Assembly: GCA_947396885.1 (NCBI GenBank)
Contig: OX377206.1
Span: 10,966,778-11,030,777, forward strand
Direction: 5' to 3'
DNA: 64,000 nt
Source of the DNA: Heligmosomoides polygyrus polygyrus
Lineage: Eukaryota; Nematoda; Chromadorea; Rhabditida; Heligmosomidae
Both the position numbers and the translations under genes were made by a program. This document shows, one piece after another, positions 1 to 14,500 of this stretch. Each line of letters opens with the position of its first letter. Position 1 is the stretch's first letter. The notes beneath the pieces are model-generated. The model did no database searches, was not told the origin of the DNA, and saw only the letters and a list, made by a program, of their open reading frames with translations.

Positions 1-376
1 GGTAGCGTGCCAGCCAATAGTAACCAAACAGAGCACAGACCGAACACATACCAGCTCATTAGCCCTAGTTTATACTTGCGCCGCTGGGCGGCACGGCACG
101 ATGGTCGGGATAGATATTGACCGGGCGGCGCGAAAAATAGATATCTATACCCTAGTTTATACTTGCGCTGCCACGCGGTGCGGCACCACGATCGCCATAG
201 ATATCGATTTTCCGCGCCGCCCGGTCGATATCTATCCCGACCATCGTGCCGCGCCGCGCGCAAGTGTAAACTAGGGCTTAGGGTATCCACTGTACATGTC
301 CTCTCTGAATGACATGCTCATTTAATGCGGCCCGATTGGTTTCCCACCTACAAATGCTGTTCACCTATGTGACATA
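1..376. mobile_element. Foldback MITE family Q, copy 1 (interrupted, left end cut)
   Basis: Matches copies at 16.8 and 30.7 kb with the arm GTAGGTGAGCAGCATT inverted at the right end. A P1 hairpin MITE is inserted at 62-277. The left end lies outside the window. Confidence 0.65.
62..277. mobile_element. GC-rich hairpin MITE, family P1 (compound)
   Basis: Ends GCCCTAGTTTATACTTGCGC and its inverse, with TTA on both sides (59-61, 278-280). Internally a second copy of the arm starts near 152, so this looks like a rearranged or doubled element. Confidence 0.7.
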
Positions 377-915
377 CACCCCGGCAACAATAAGAAACGC
401 CTTTTTTTAAAACGTATACATCTATGGTGCCAATACACGGAAATTTGAAAACTGAGTAGAATCTCACACTTTTCCTGATGTTACCATCCTTAACCGTAAA
501 CTTGAAGGAAACGAAATTTGACTAATTTCATTGAAAAATTAACATCTGAAATTATGCTTTCCTGCTTGCTTCCTGCTCCTTATCGAGCTCATGTTGACTC
601 ATGGCATGCCGCCTTTCCTTCAAACATGATTTTTCTACCCAAACAATAATCTTTCTACCCAAACATCATCTTAGGCCTGGATTAAAAAGGCTGCGCTAAA
701 TTTATTTTCCCGTTATATAGATCCCATCAGCGTTAAAAAATGTTCACCAAGGAAAAAATATCTCGAAGTTTAGGACTATCCTCCAAAGGATTTACTATCG
801 CTTGAAATGAACATACTTGGCGCTGACATATACTGAAGGTTAGAAAGTTTTAAGGATAGGTTCCGTCAAAAAAGAGAATATTCTAGTACTTACTTTGCTT
901 ACTCTAGGTCATTCT

Positions 916-1777
916 GGGCCCGGATTCATGAACGATTTACCGGCGGGTAAGTGCAAATTTTACCCCCAATCCCCACTTACGCGCGATCCATGAACGCTCG
1001 GCGGGAAAAACCCGAGGTAAGTGTCGAGGTAAATGCTACCCCGTCAGCGCGTCGGGGAACATTTACCTCCAAGGCGAGGGTTTTGCTCCGCGGCCAACTT
1101 CCGACCCAATGCATGCCTCCGCTGGCCCTTAGCCAGCTCTGAGCTGGCCGCCAACCGCAAATTCAAGGCCTGGCAGGGGCGCCTAGTTGCCGTCGCCATG
1201 CGCACGTCTTTCGCCGCACTTCGGTGAGTTGTTTTACCTTTTGTTTTTCTCTATTAGGCTTACATTCCATGATTTTTTGGGCTCTGTGGACCATGGCGGC
1301 CCACAATGCCACTTATTTTTAAGTGAATTGTTTCCTTTAGTGGCATTGTGGGTCGGCTTGGGCCTCTATGAGCCTAGTCCACCACGCAAATCGTAGTTTA
1401 CGATTTGCGTGGGCGGACTATGCCCGTCCGCCACCTTAGCCTTCCTTGGCATATATTGTCTATGGAGACTACTGTGGTGGATGGCACCCATTATTAGTCA
1501 TGTTGGCCCACATTTACCATTGTTTCTCTACTACCTGCTATGCTACTAGTTTCGGTGGCAGCGACGTCCCAGCAGCAAGTGTGACTGCTTGGTATCGCTG
1601 TTAGCTGATGCCAGCGGGCCAGCGGAGGCGTGCACATTGGGTGGCCGCGGAGCAAAACCCTCGCCTTGGCCGTCATGAATCAGAAAACGGAGGTAAATTC
1701 GGGGAAAGTGGCGGGTAAATGACCGTCGAGGTAAGTGGGGTAGAATTTACCCCCGGCCGCGTTCATGAATCCGGCCC
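916..1777. mobile_element. Foldback DNA element with long terminal inverted repeats
   Basis: GGGCCGGATTCATGAAC-type ends are inverted at 1761-1777, and the arms continue with GGGTAAGT, CGAGGGTTTTGCTCCGCGGC and GCCTCCGCTGGCCC. The middle holds another palindrome around ACGCAAATCGTAGTTTACG. No transposase ORF is visible. Confidence 0.65.
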
Positions 1778-2360
1778 CTGAACTCACAGTTCCTGAAAAA
1801 AAAGCTTTCTAAAAAGCTGAGTAAAAAACGGTAGCCACATAGAAAAATTAGGTTTCAGACATAGCTTTTGGTTCTCCAGTCGCGTCAAAGAACAAGCTCT
1901 AACAGTGAGTGAATTTTAAAGTGAAGGGTGTCACCTTCTAAAATAATTTCTCTACAACGTCAGGAACTGTAAAAGACATAGACCATAAGTTCTGAGTGAA
2001 AAAAACGAAAAAAAAACTGCTCATAATAAAGTGTCCTTGGGCTAATACTCTTGGTTACTTAAAAACTCTTAGAAGGCTAGGAAACCAATCTCAGGAAAAA
2101 AAATTGAAGAAATAGAAAACACTTCTACGATTGAGTGTATACTCTGTGAAAAATCTGGTAACCTGCTTCTTTATTATTTTTTAAAGAGATGTTAGTAATG
2201 TACAAAAATATCAGTAATCACTAAATTGATGCAGAAAAAACAACCATAAAGCCTCAGCTTCATAAAATGCCGGCAGCTGTAGGAATTGTTCCAGATACTA
2301 CACTATATTTAAAAGATTCACATAAAGGCCTAAAACAGTGAGCTGAGCAAGAGCACGAAC
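1778..2360. other. Intronic or downstream stretch, nothing recognised
   Basis: AT-rich sequence left of exon 40, presumably intron. I see no exon with phase-compatible splice signals or known repeat here. Confidence 0.4.
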
Positions 2361-2531
2361 CTTCATACGTTCGTTGATTTTCCGCAGCGCTTCCTGTTCT
2401 TTCTGCTGAATCTCCTTTACGAGATTCTTCTCGGGAATTCGAAATTTACGCGGATTCGGATGCTCCGAATTGATGACCGTGTTCTGTACAACAGGTTCCT
2501 TGTAGACGTCTGCGGGAAGTCGGCTCAGTCC
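2361..2531 (-). CDS. hum-4: Myosin exon 40 (last exon in window, residues 1655-1711)
   Basis: Encodes GLSRLPADVYKEPVVQNTVI, then NPRKFRIPEKNLVKEIQQKE and a charged helix QEALRKINERMK. Ends in phase 0 at a GTTCGT donor, so the gene goes on to the left of the window. Confidence 0.83.
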
Positions 2532-5500
2532 CTGAAACGCCTACCTACATGCACTTTGGAATTAGATAGACATGCGAATTCACAAAGGAGGAAAGGATGA
2601 AGGACGGCGTATGCCAATCCCTATTGAGATGCGCCACGCATTCTACCTCTACGAGATGTCGTAGAGGCAATCTGACTCTGTATTTGACCAAGCAATGACT
2701 TCCGCTGGCCCACCGATGAAAGAGTCAGCGCTTTATACATCCCAGACCAATTCACCGATTCCGAGGGATGGAAGGCTTGGTTGGCCTGAGCAGGAAATCC
2801 GAACCAGCAACCTGGCATCGGGCGCACGCAACAGCCGGCACCTTCACCTACTGCGCTTCACGCGATCATGCGAATTCATACGGAGGAAAAAAGAGCAATA
2901 ATGGCGCCAATTTGAACGTACATTTTGTCGTCTTTCCGGTACTGGTGACTTCATCGGAGAAGGCGATCGTGGTAATGGGCGCGGAATGGCGCCGGATTGT
3001 TCTGGCCTGCAAACAGAAAAGAGAGCGGTTACTCGAAAGACTACGTGATTCCTGCTACAAGCAGTGATGCGCTTCTCCTTACCTTAACGCCGACATTGAC
3101 CCTATTAGTCCTCGGCCACGATTTCTTCGATGATGATTTGGTGAAGAATCCTGTAAACGAAACATTCTTCAGCGGAAACATCAGGAGCATTCCTTTGAAA
3201 ATCTGGGCACAGCGATATAGAAAGCAATGACACCAAGATGACCATGATCGTCCGGTCGCAACTCATCAGATGGTACCCATCTGGGTGAGGAGTGCATGCA
3301 AAGGAATGGAATTTCCTAATGTTTTCTCGAATCGAATCAATATGCAAACATCATTTCAACACTGAGAGAGGGGGCTGTTGGACACCGAGCAGCCGAAACG
3401 GCACACGGCTTGATAACGCCGCAAAGTCGCTGCGAAAGCGTTGCGGTTCGTCGTAATATCTTTCTTATCTACGTACTATGTCGTAAACGCTTAAGCCACC
3501 AGATACTTGGCAGCTGGCCACGAATTCGTCGCGCCCCAGGCGCGATCAGACCATCCAGTGGTAGATCACGCGAAGCTTACGCAACTCGGGAAAGTCTTTC
3601 GTTTTCTTGCTTATATGGAAAATCATGCTGAAACGTAAGGACATATATAAAATACAAAGGGCGATGATAGACAATCCCTCTCGGGTGCGCCACGCATTCT
3701 AGTTCTACGGGATGCCGTGAAGGCAATTTGAATGAGTGTTTGACCTTTACAATGACTTTTATTGGCCAGCTGGTGGACTAGTCTCAAGTAGGACAATGTT
3801 TTCCCTCTTTCAGACAAGCCTAACACCAATTCACTGAGACCAGAGGGATGGAAAGCTTCCTTGACCTAGGCGAAAATCCGAGCCAAAAACCTCGACTCGC
3901 TATTCGCGCGACAGCTAGCGCTTTCTCCGACTGTGCCATCAGCCTTAGAAGAGTATGACTTCAAAAATCAAATAGCCATCAAATTAAAAAAAAAATAATG
4001 CAAATTTTCAATGTCTAAATATTCATTACTATTCAGGGAAACACAACGTTGCATTGAATGGAGGCGAGGGACAGTTTCTACTATGAAACCACCTTATTTT
4101 TGCCTTAGGGAGCCATAGCACAGTGAGAGGAGGCGCTTGCTGTCGCGTGCACTCGATACCAGGTTCCTGGTTCGGATTTCCCGTCCAGGCCAACCAAGCC
4201 CTCCATCCCTCCGGGGTAGGTGAATTGGTCCCAGACTTGTCTGGGAAAGATAAAGCGCTCACTTGTTCATCGGCTGGCCACCGCAACTTATTTTATGGCT
4301 AAATACGCCTTCAAATCACGCCCACGACATCCCGTAGAAGTAGAATACGTGGCGCATCCCAAAAGGAAATGAGTAACCTTAACCTTTATCCTTTATCCTA
4401 TTTTTGCCTTATTGTTCTCCAAAATAAGCTACGCAATTTTGGAAACTGCCGCAACGAAAACTTTACCAGCATTACCGTCACCCTATAGTAGACAAAAATA
4501 GAAAAGTCTTGTAACCCGCTGACTGAACTGTCGAGTACCCTCGAGGACCCCGCTCAATTGCTACTCTAGTAATTCCTTTCTTGGAGCGTTATTTATCAAT
4601 GAAAAATCGTACCCAACGCCGTCTAAAGTTCACATTTATTATTTAGGATAAAATATAAAAGGCGGACTTAATCAATCCCTTTCTGGGATGCGCCACGCAT
4701 TCTACTTGTACGTGACGCCGTAAAGGGAATGTGAATGCGTGCTTGGCTTATGGAATGACTTTCGGTGGCCAGCAGACAGACGAGTAGGGTTCGTTCTCAA
4801 ACAAGTCTGGTATCAGTTCGTGCATACTCCATAGGCATAGAAGGCTTGGTTGGCCTGGGCGGGAAACACAAACTAGTAACCTGGCATCGGATGCACGCTA
4901 CAGCCGGCACCTCCACCGACAGCGCTACCATGCGTCCTCTGATAAAGTATGTCCTCAATACTACAGGTTATAAGCGGTTACAAGAATGTTTTGTAGCGAA
5001 CAAGGCACTTGCGCCATGCAGGACTCGAACCTCTACCCTCTGTGGTTTGTTCCGACAGACATGATACCAATCCAACGACCTCCTGAGGGATGGAAAACCT
5101 GACGGACTGGGTGGGATCCGAACCAAGAACCTTAATTCGAACGAATGCAACAGCAGGCCTCCTGCGACTGGACTACCACGTGTTCACTTAATTTGAATCT
5201 GATGGGAATTTGAGAGCTGAACTTGGGTGAAAAAAATTCAGAGCAAAAACAGTACATGTCAGATAAGGATGGTTGGCCCGGGCGTGACTCGAACCAAGAA
5301 CGTTTGATTCAGGTTACACGCAACAGTCGGGGCGGCGTCTTCCAGCTGTGCTATCACGCGTCATAATCTGATCATATGTATCTCGAAAGGATAAAACAGT
5401 AAAAAACCGGCATCATTGAATCCTTTCTCAGACTACGTCATGCGTAGTATGTATTTCGTGGATGTGAAGTCGTAGATGCGGTGTGAACGGATCTATGACG

Positions 5501-8500
5501 TCTATAATGGCTTACGCTGGCTAGTTGATGGATGAATCAGCGTTTTTTTCCTGTTCACACAAGTCTGGTGTCAGTTCGACGACTTCCGATGGAAGCGTTC
5601 GACACCTCGCAAGGAGCCTAAACAGCGTCTCTAGCCGACTACTCCACTTAGGAATAACTATGCAAATAAAGCGGAAAAAATCCGAGCTCCATAGACACTG
5701 GAAAAGCGATAAAATCACTGGTAAACAATTTGTTCAGCAAGCGAAAAAAAATGTCCCGAAGGTCGAAGCAGACCCTTAAATGCAGGAGAACAATCTTGGC
5801 CGCAACCTTTCACTTATCAAAGCAATCCGTTCGACGACGCGGTCGTTCTGCAAGAATCGCCTTTCATGACAAGATACGATAAGCACCAGCGGAAAACTCG
5901 TCCAATCTCTAACCTCGTTCAGCTTCTACGACGACGCCTTCGTAGGTATATTTAATACTTTATTCTTAGCAAATCTGCTAAATTTTGCACAATGGTAAAT
6001 AAATAAATGAACAAATAAATTTGGTAAAACCTCAAGGTAAATATACCTACGAAGGCGAGTTTAGCTTCAACTTTCGATATTCATAAAACCTTAAATTTTA
6101 ACTCAATAAACTGCAAAAGCTCTAGTTTGCCGTGGCCAAGTTCGGTTTTTAAACCCATCTTCTAAGGTGACCCCATTGCCGTAGCTATTCATGTATTAAT
6201 AATTCTCTCCACGGATTTCCTCATTTTCTTATCCCACTCGGTGAGAGTGACAAATTATTCAAGATGATGTTCAGTTAGCCCTAGTCTATAGTTGCGCAGC
6301 TGCGCCGCGCGACACGATGGTCAGGACAGCTATCGACCGGGCGGCGCGAAAAATCGATATCTATGGTGATCGTGGTGCCGCGCCGCATGGCGGCAAGTAT
6401 AATTTTTTAGGCGAAGGGATGCGCCACGCATTCTACTTCTGCAGTACGCCATGGAGGCAATTGGAGTGCGTAATTTAGTCTACAAAATGTTTCCACAGGC
6501 CAGCTGATGGATAAGTCAGCGCTTTATCCTTTTCGGACTATTGTGGTACGAAATCACAAGCCCATGGAAGGTTTGGTCAGCCAAGATGGAACCTGAATTA
6601 AGAACCTTGACCTCGGGTGAATGCGTCAGCCTGCACCTTATCCGACTGCGCTATCGATGCTCTCTCAAATAGAAGCGGCAAACAATGGGTTGTAATACGG
6701 TGACCCCAAGGAAACGCTTTTCGATGAGTTCACTGTTCATAAAACCTTAAATTTTAGCTGAATAAGCTGCAAAGGCTCCAGTTTGCCGTGGCCAAATTCT
6801 GGTTTTCAACCCATCTTCTAAGGAGGTGACCCCAGTGCCATAGCTATTCAGGTATTAATAATTCTCGCCACGGATTTCCTTTTCTCATTCTCTTATCCCA
6901 GTCGGTAAAAGTGACAAATTATTCAAGATGATGCTCATTAGAGGGTGGCGCTCTTTTACGGTGCCTTTCAAACAGATCACTTATGCGTTTATGGTTTAGC
7001 TATTAGGAAGCGCCGGTCTTACGGACTCCACATATTGATTGCATGTGATTGTACGCGTTTTCTGTTGTCAGGACCAATCGATATATAGTCCTACTTCTGC
7101 ATTAGTGATGAATTTGCGGCCAAAATGCTGGGACGGTGTAAACCAAGCGTTTATTGATATTTATTTATTTATCGAAATGCCACCCCTTCATAAGATGTGT
7201 TCATTGGATGTCTTCACAATATCTTTTCAGTACACATTTAAAATACTCCCATTGGTATTTATAAGAGAAAAAGTGATTGATTATCGTCTACTCTTAAGGA
7301 TAAGGATAAAGGACGGCGTTATTCAATCCTCTTTGGGATGCGCCACGCATTCTACTTCTACGGGATGTCGTGGAAGCGTGTTGAATGCGTATTTGGCCAT
7401 ACAATGACTTGCGGTGGCCAGCCGATGTACAAGTCAGTGCTTTATCCTTTCCAGACAAGTCTGGTACCAATTCACCGACCCAGGAGGGATGGAAGGCATG
7501 GTCCACCCGTCTATTCCTATAATATAGTTTTATGCATTAAGCAACAACATTTTAATTTTATGTCACAAAACTGATTGAATTTCGGAGAGTTCCAAGATCA
7601 CGTGTGAAAAAGCGCCTTTTAAAATGGAGCGGAAAAATGCGCCATTTCTGTGTCACCAGAAAAGCTGTCGGCCGCCAAAATGTCTTAGATAAGAATGTTT
7701 CTCACTTTGTGACTGTTTGAGGAGCGCGACCTCCGATACGATGTCAGTTTTGTGCTTGTTTTTCTGGAGGAGGGGAGCTTTCCTCTGTGGAATGCCGATC
7801 GTGTAGCCTAGCGTATTCCAATTTTTGCGAACATAAGTAAGCTATGGGGATAATTTTTGAGGAAAAAACTTATGATGGGATGGCTCTCTGTTTAGAATAG
7901 TATTCAGTCCATAGCCATTAGAGAATGTGCACGAAATTCGAGCGTTAGTCCGCTTTCACCTAGTCTGACTCCGAGTGACTTCTACTGGAAAGTAGGAGGA
8001 TACTGTTCTCTAGAACTACAGAAGCAGTAGCTTGATGATAGGCACGCATCGTTGTTGACAGCACAATTAGTGAAACGTCAAGCGGATTAGGGATGATAAG
8101 CCAAGACACTGTGGAATGCAAGAAGCAGAGAACATTGCCTGTTCTGCGACATGCTCGAAAAACGCCGTCAAATGTCGGGTCTGCCAAAAAGCCTGCTATT
8201 TTGCAACAATAACAGCCGTTACGTAAGCCAGACTGTCGATTTCGCACAGGGGTGGGGAGATAGGAAGCCCTAAAAGCGCCCACAGAACACCCATAGAGGG
8301 TCACGAGACCAAATTCTAGCCATCGTTTCTTTACGAGCGGAAGCTCGGCGGTTCTACTCCCGCTCATTCACCTCCAGTAAGAATAAAAGATAAAGGACAG
8401 CGTTAAGGGTCGTTAGTGTGCATGCGACGCGCGACGCGATGTTATGGTGAGCTCCCATATCGATCGCGCGGCGCGATGAATCGATGTGGGAGTCTGCATC

Positions 8501-11500
8501 GCGTCGCGCGTCGCGTGCACACTAAACGATCCCTTACTCAATCCATTTTGGGAAGCGCCACTCATTCTACTTCTATGGGATCTCGTGGAGGTGACTTGAA
8601 TGCGTAATTACATAGTTACACAATGAATTGCGATGGTCAGCCGATGAACAAGTCAGCACTTTATCCTTCCCAGAAAAGCCTGGTGCCAATTCATCGACTC
8701 CGGAGGGATGGAAGGTTTTTTGGACTGAGCGGGAGATCCGAACCAAGGGCCTGGTATTGGGCGCATACGACAGCCGGCATCTCCTCCGGCTGCGCTAAAC
8801 GCGCCCCTGAAACATAGGAATTGATTGATGATCAGTGAGTAAAGACAGTCTCAAGAATGTGATTAACTGAGTTATTCGACTGAGTATTGCAGAATGTTCT
8901 GCGCATGGCAGCGCAGTGGAAAGGGGCATTGACTGTCGAACCGAGGTTCTTGGTTCAGATCCAGTCTATGCCAATTAAGTCTTGCGGCCCTTTAGGATTG
9001 GCTGATTGGTACCCGGCTCGTAATCTGACCACACTTCTGTTATGCAGCCCTAGACGTCTGTGGCAGGTCTTCCGAGTGTCGAGGCACGTGGGACGACGCC
9101 TGTGATACGTCATCTGAATACGTGCACACGTGACAGGACCCTGCCACACTACCAAACCCCATACAAGTCTAGAATAAAAGGGTAACAAACTAAAAGTTGA
9201 GTCAGAATAGGTTCACCCAAATTTGAGAAAACTGATCGAGAAACCATAACGTTGTGGTAAGCATGTATGCATAACGTTTCAAACAGAAGCTAATCCCTGG
9301 AGAACAGAGCAAAAGGTAGGAACGATAAGTTGTACTGAAAACTGTCATGGAAGCGCCATACAGTCTCCCAACGCTCTAAATTATAGAGGTGACTGATTGT
9401 GCGGGGGTCACATGCATGTTTGCATGTTTGTAGTAAACTGATCAAGCCAGTGTTTTGCTTTGAAAACTTTCACGAGAAGACATATGTATGTCAACGTCTT
9501 TCACTCCAAAAGGAAAGGCCAAATCAAGAAATCCAGCATCTGCAAGCGTACCCTGTCTTTTTTTTTACTTGCACTGTAGAACTCTACCTGCTAGCCGCTT
9601 CTGCTATAACTACCTCTATGGGCTTAGACGGCGATGAAACTAGAGCCTAAACATTTTGTGAAACTGCGATTTGGACAGTGATTAGATCAATTTGGCTCTG
9701 GAGAGCGAACAATAAATGCTCCTGTTCAAGCACTTTCTTCCCTAGCTTACTGACTTTAGCCTGCTCCATAATGAGCAGGCGCTCGGCCTCACTTCCTGTC
9801 TGCCACCTGCAGCTGTTACTCTAGATCTGCAACCTCATCGGTGGCCTCGCCAAGAGCTCGCAATCAGCTCATGAAAAAACACCTCAAACTTGGGTAATTA
9901 AACCAGTAGTTTGTAAGCTAGAGCATGAAGCACTTGAACAGGAGCATTTATTGCCCGCTCTCCAAGGCGAAATAGATATAATCACTGAACGCCACAGCAC
10001 TATGGTTTTAACGAGGGATGAAGAAACTAAGAAACTGAAGGCAGAATTGGAGCAAGGTCAGCATAGAGAGTCTACTGATGACGAAGGTAGCGGTATAGAA
10101 CAAAGACTTCTGGATTTGCAAAAGAAATGATCACATTGGAAGTCTCTTGTTGAACTGGAGCATGCAAAGGTCTCTAAGAGCAAAATGGACGAACGTCTGG
10201 AGGAGGAGCGAAGAAAGAAGGAGGCGAAGATCGCACCCTATGATGTGGAAAATTTACTAGAAAGCCAAAACATACATTAGCCCCAGTTTATACTTGCGCC
10301 GCTGCGCGGCGCGGCGCTATGGTCGGGATAGATATCGACCGAGCGGCGCGAAAAATCGATATCTATGGCGATCGTGGTGCCGCGCCGCGTGGTGGCGCAA
10401 GTATAAACTAGGACTTAGGCTGTGCATAATCAATTACACATATAAATGGAAAATTAGAAGAGTGCATGGGACGGCATATATGTACATCTGCAGCTCGTAG
10501 CGTGTTTACCTTTTCGCTCATTTATTCAAGACCTAGCTCTTTCTGAGAGCCTATCTGCAATAAAGCCATGGACCCTCGTTCAGCGGTCACATATCTGAGT
10601 GTACTTATATTGACATATAAGTTGTAGTGCACTGTTCCTTAACTCTTTAAAACAAACATTGGGTGGTGGTCAGTTTGTGATCAAATTGCGCAAATATTTA
10701 CTAAAGACGCTATTAAAAAATGGGTACTAGTTAAAAGTTCCGACTCTACCGACACGACTTCGGTCGAAAAATTTTTTCGCTGAAACTTCGTTTAGTGGGG
10801 TTATTTGGGGGTGCTGATCATGAATGTGACATCCGTTTCTGAAGTTGCGGCCGATTACGGTAGGTTACTGTAGCTACGGGTAACTAAGGCTGCCAAGGTC
10901 ATAATCACCGATTTTGCCCAAACTTTGCCTTGGGGAAATGGGGAGTTTGGGGGAAATCGGTGACCATTACCATAGTTACCCGTACATTCCGTAACCTACC
11001 TAACGTACCGTACTCCAGCGTAAAACGAGAAATGGATGTCAAATTCGTGATCAGCACCCCAAATAACCTCCCTAGACGAAGTTTGGGCAAAATTGGTGAC
11101 TATGACCTCGGCAGCCTTAATTACCCGCACCCACCGTAATCTCTGTACTCCAACGTAAAACGAAAAACAGATGTCAGATTCGTGATCAACACCCCAAATA
11201 ACCTCCTAGACGAAGTTTCAGCAAAATCGGTGACCCTGCCTGGACCACCCTTGTTAACGGTATGGGTGGTGTCCGACCGAATCGTGAAAAACGAATGTCA
11301 GATTCGTGATCAGCCCCCCAAATAACCCCCTAGAAGAAGTTTCAGCGAAATTTTTTTTTTCGACCGAAGTCGTGTCATGGAGTCGGAACTTTTAACCAAT
11401 GCCAAAAAATGTTCTAATGTTCCGGACGAGAGCATGGCGCGATCCTGGCTACCTACATAGCATAGATCTTCTATTTTCTTGTATTTTCAGAGAAAGTTTA

Positions 11501-14500
11501 GATCTCCGTCATAGCTTTGCAGGCAACGGCGCTCTTAGAGAAATTTCATTTTAACAAATTAGGAACTTTAAGAAACTGGCGGCCCATTCAAACAGTTCTT
11601 GCATTTTCTTAGACAATCTGTGTAAGAGTGGCCATAGACAGTTGACACTCTCTCAGTTTTCAGCATTACAAGTCGCACACTTGAAGAATGGAACTGGAGG
11701 AAGAAGAATACCTTCAAAGGTTGTTTTCGGGTGTTCAGGGCACGGAGAGCAAAGCCTGCACGACTCAGAAAACAGGCGCAAAGTTATAGTTCTTGGCATT
11801 GTTTTGAACAAAGTCAAATAAGAAGTTCATATGAGAGACCTAAAGGCTTTCATTTCTAAAGTAGGTCAGAAGTAACAGCTAAACGATGTAGCGCTCAGTT
11901 GCCTTTACTATGCACAGTACTATGATCGTTAGCCTCGTGATGTAGCCATGTCTGTAGCTATCCAAGGAATTTCATGACGTGCGGAAGGAATTCGAAATAA
12001 ACCTATGATGATGTCTGGCGCTGAACGATAACGTTGGAGAGAAGCATTTCATGTTGCCGCCAAACTCCAAGCATCCGAACGTCGCGTGGAAAAACCCTGT
12101 TCAATGTTGCCTCTCACAATCAGCAATAAACCGCGGAATGGTATAAGGCACCTTAGAAGGGAGATTCTGGAGTGAAGTTGGAGCAGTTACACAACTGCTC
12201 ACACAAAGAAGCTACCTGCGCATGACGTAACACGACGACATATGCTCAATCGCTGTTACACTCCTTCAGAAACAAGAAATAAAGAGAGATTGCCAAAATT
12301 CAGCGCAACGTCCGAAAATAGGAGACGCTGTCGCAGGTCGTCGAAAATTAGGTGGGCCGGCTAGGTTTTTTTTGCTTTGCAGACACGTGCGCTGAACAAG
12401 AGCAGTCACCGACTGGATTCCGGGGAATTCAAAAGAATCGCAAGATGCCCATCAGCGCGCTTGTCAGACTTCTGCGTGATAGCCCTGAACGAAGGATATG
12501 ACACTCAGTGTGTCCCTCAAGCGAAGAGAATTCATTAGAGTACTCTGATATGCGACCGGGACAAATGGATCGGACTTTACAGGCGTCCACTCGAGAAACT
12601 TGATGATAAAAAGGACGACAGGTGATACAGATGGTGATACCTTGGAAGAATTCACAACGCTCACTTCGTCCTCAACTATGCACTAAGGCACTGTGGATCA
12701 GTCGGAAGCAGTATCTACCAGAGCGCGTAAAAATCGATCGAGGCTCGGAAGAAATCGATAGAAAATGACTGCCTCATGTATACTGCGCCCCAGCACTAAC
12801 TAGACTTTACCACATGAGCGCACTAACTTTTGACTAGGTCAACCAGGAACTATCTCCACGCACTCCTAAACTGCACTGTTGTCAAGGGGATCCATGGTAT
12901 TGATAAGGACGCTCCACGCTCGTCAATCTCTATGCAGAGGAAAAACGCATTCGGATGACTCGGAATATCGCTCAAAAGTAGATTGCGTGGCGTATTCTCC
13001 ACAAATTTATTAAAGTTCTTCTGTCTTAGAAAAAACATTCCACTTCAAGCATATCAGTGGTATCAATGGTCTCAAGGAACTGAAGAAACTGTGAAACAAA
13101 GAATTTTCGCTCGAACTATAACACTTCCTTTAGAAAGGCGAGTACGTTGTACCTCTTGTGCAAAACTACTATTCTACCATCTTTTGATTGAATAATATTC
13201 TTATCATTTTTGTGAAATGTCTAGCCCTTTTCAATGCAGGTTTGCTACGCAGGGTTCACTACGGCCCGTTTATACTTCGACGCCGCGCGGTGCGACGCCA
13301 CGCATTCTGGCCACATTGATTGAGCGACGCGATCGATCAATCTGGCCACTTTATATGACGTCGCATCGCTCGGCGTCGGAAGTCTAAACGAGGCCTAAAG
13401 CACAACAATCGGATACAATTTTTTTCCACAAAAATCCTAGCGCGAAAGTTTCAAAAGAAGAGTTACATTTACCTGCAAAGATGTGAAGATTTTAATGTCA
13501 AAAAATGTTGAGGAAAATAGGAAGACAGCAAATGAAACAACGCACAGACCTACGAGATCTAGAAAATGATGGTCACAACCGCGTCAAGGCTGCACATCTA
13601 AACGTCGTAACAGTATGCACTTTTAAAGGAAATTGTTGTACTTGTCACTGTTGTGACCTACATGGATGAGCAGTAAACCGCTCCTGTCAATCACTACCAA
13701 TTAGAGCACCGACCGAACAGGCGCCAGCCAATCACAGCACTGCTCGTACACACTCCACCACTAGATGGTTCGCCTGATCAACATAGCCTGATTGGCCTGG
13801 TTCGTCCCCTCCTCCTCATGTAGCCCCCTTTAACGACGAGTACCTAACTTATCAAGCTGGTGGTATCTCATTTCTGAGCACCATCTGACACAAAAAAAAT
13901 CATTCAAATTATAGAATGGTGAGCACTGCTTGGAAACGTGCTGGTTTATGAACTGCAGCTAGAGAACGCAGAAGAGAAAAAGTATAGAAAGCAAAAAACG
14001 AGAATAAAGGATAAAGGATAAAGGATGATGTTTCTCAATCCCTTTGGGGATGCGCCACGCATTCTACTTCTACGGGATGTCATGGAGGCGATTTGAATGC
14101 GTATTTGGCCATACAATTACTTGCGGTGGCAAGCCGATGAACAAGTCAGTGCTTTATCATTCCCAGACAAGACTGGTACCAATTCACCGATCCCGGAGGA
14201 ATGGAAGGCTCGGTTGGCCTGGGCTGGAAATCCGAACCAGGAACGCGATATCGGGTGCACGCGACAGCCGGCGCCTCCCCCGATTGCGCTACAAGCGCCC
14301 TACTGCGCTACACCTAAAGACGAGAATGCATCTAGAAAAATAAGCTCTTTCGATGTCTAGAGGTTATTTGAGAGTAATTACAAGGAAAAAAAAGCAAAAT
14401 ACGATGGAAACATCAGAAAATACGCTTCTGAATGCACACTCTATAGAACTGCTGAGAAAGGCAGAAGTAGAAGTAAGGAGAGGGCAATGGAAGAACGACC

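Larger units (their letters stand above)
6062..6945. repeat. 205-bp direct duplication around a MITE and a SINE
   Basis: The stretch from CATAAAACCTTAAATTTTA to CAAATTATTCAAGATGATG occurs at about 6082-6269 and again at about 6737-6931 with few changes. A P1 MITE and a SINE S1 lie between the copies. Confidence 0.7.

Noticed and set aside
3083..3150. Alternative frame of exon 38 (FFTKSSSKKSWPR type)
   Set aside because: Open, but does not join exon 37 and exon 39 in phase; kept as an uncertainty rather than called.
8000..8367. 135-codon minus-strand ORF
   Set aside because: No recognisable domain, no splice-phase fit with the myosin, and weak composition; left unassigned.
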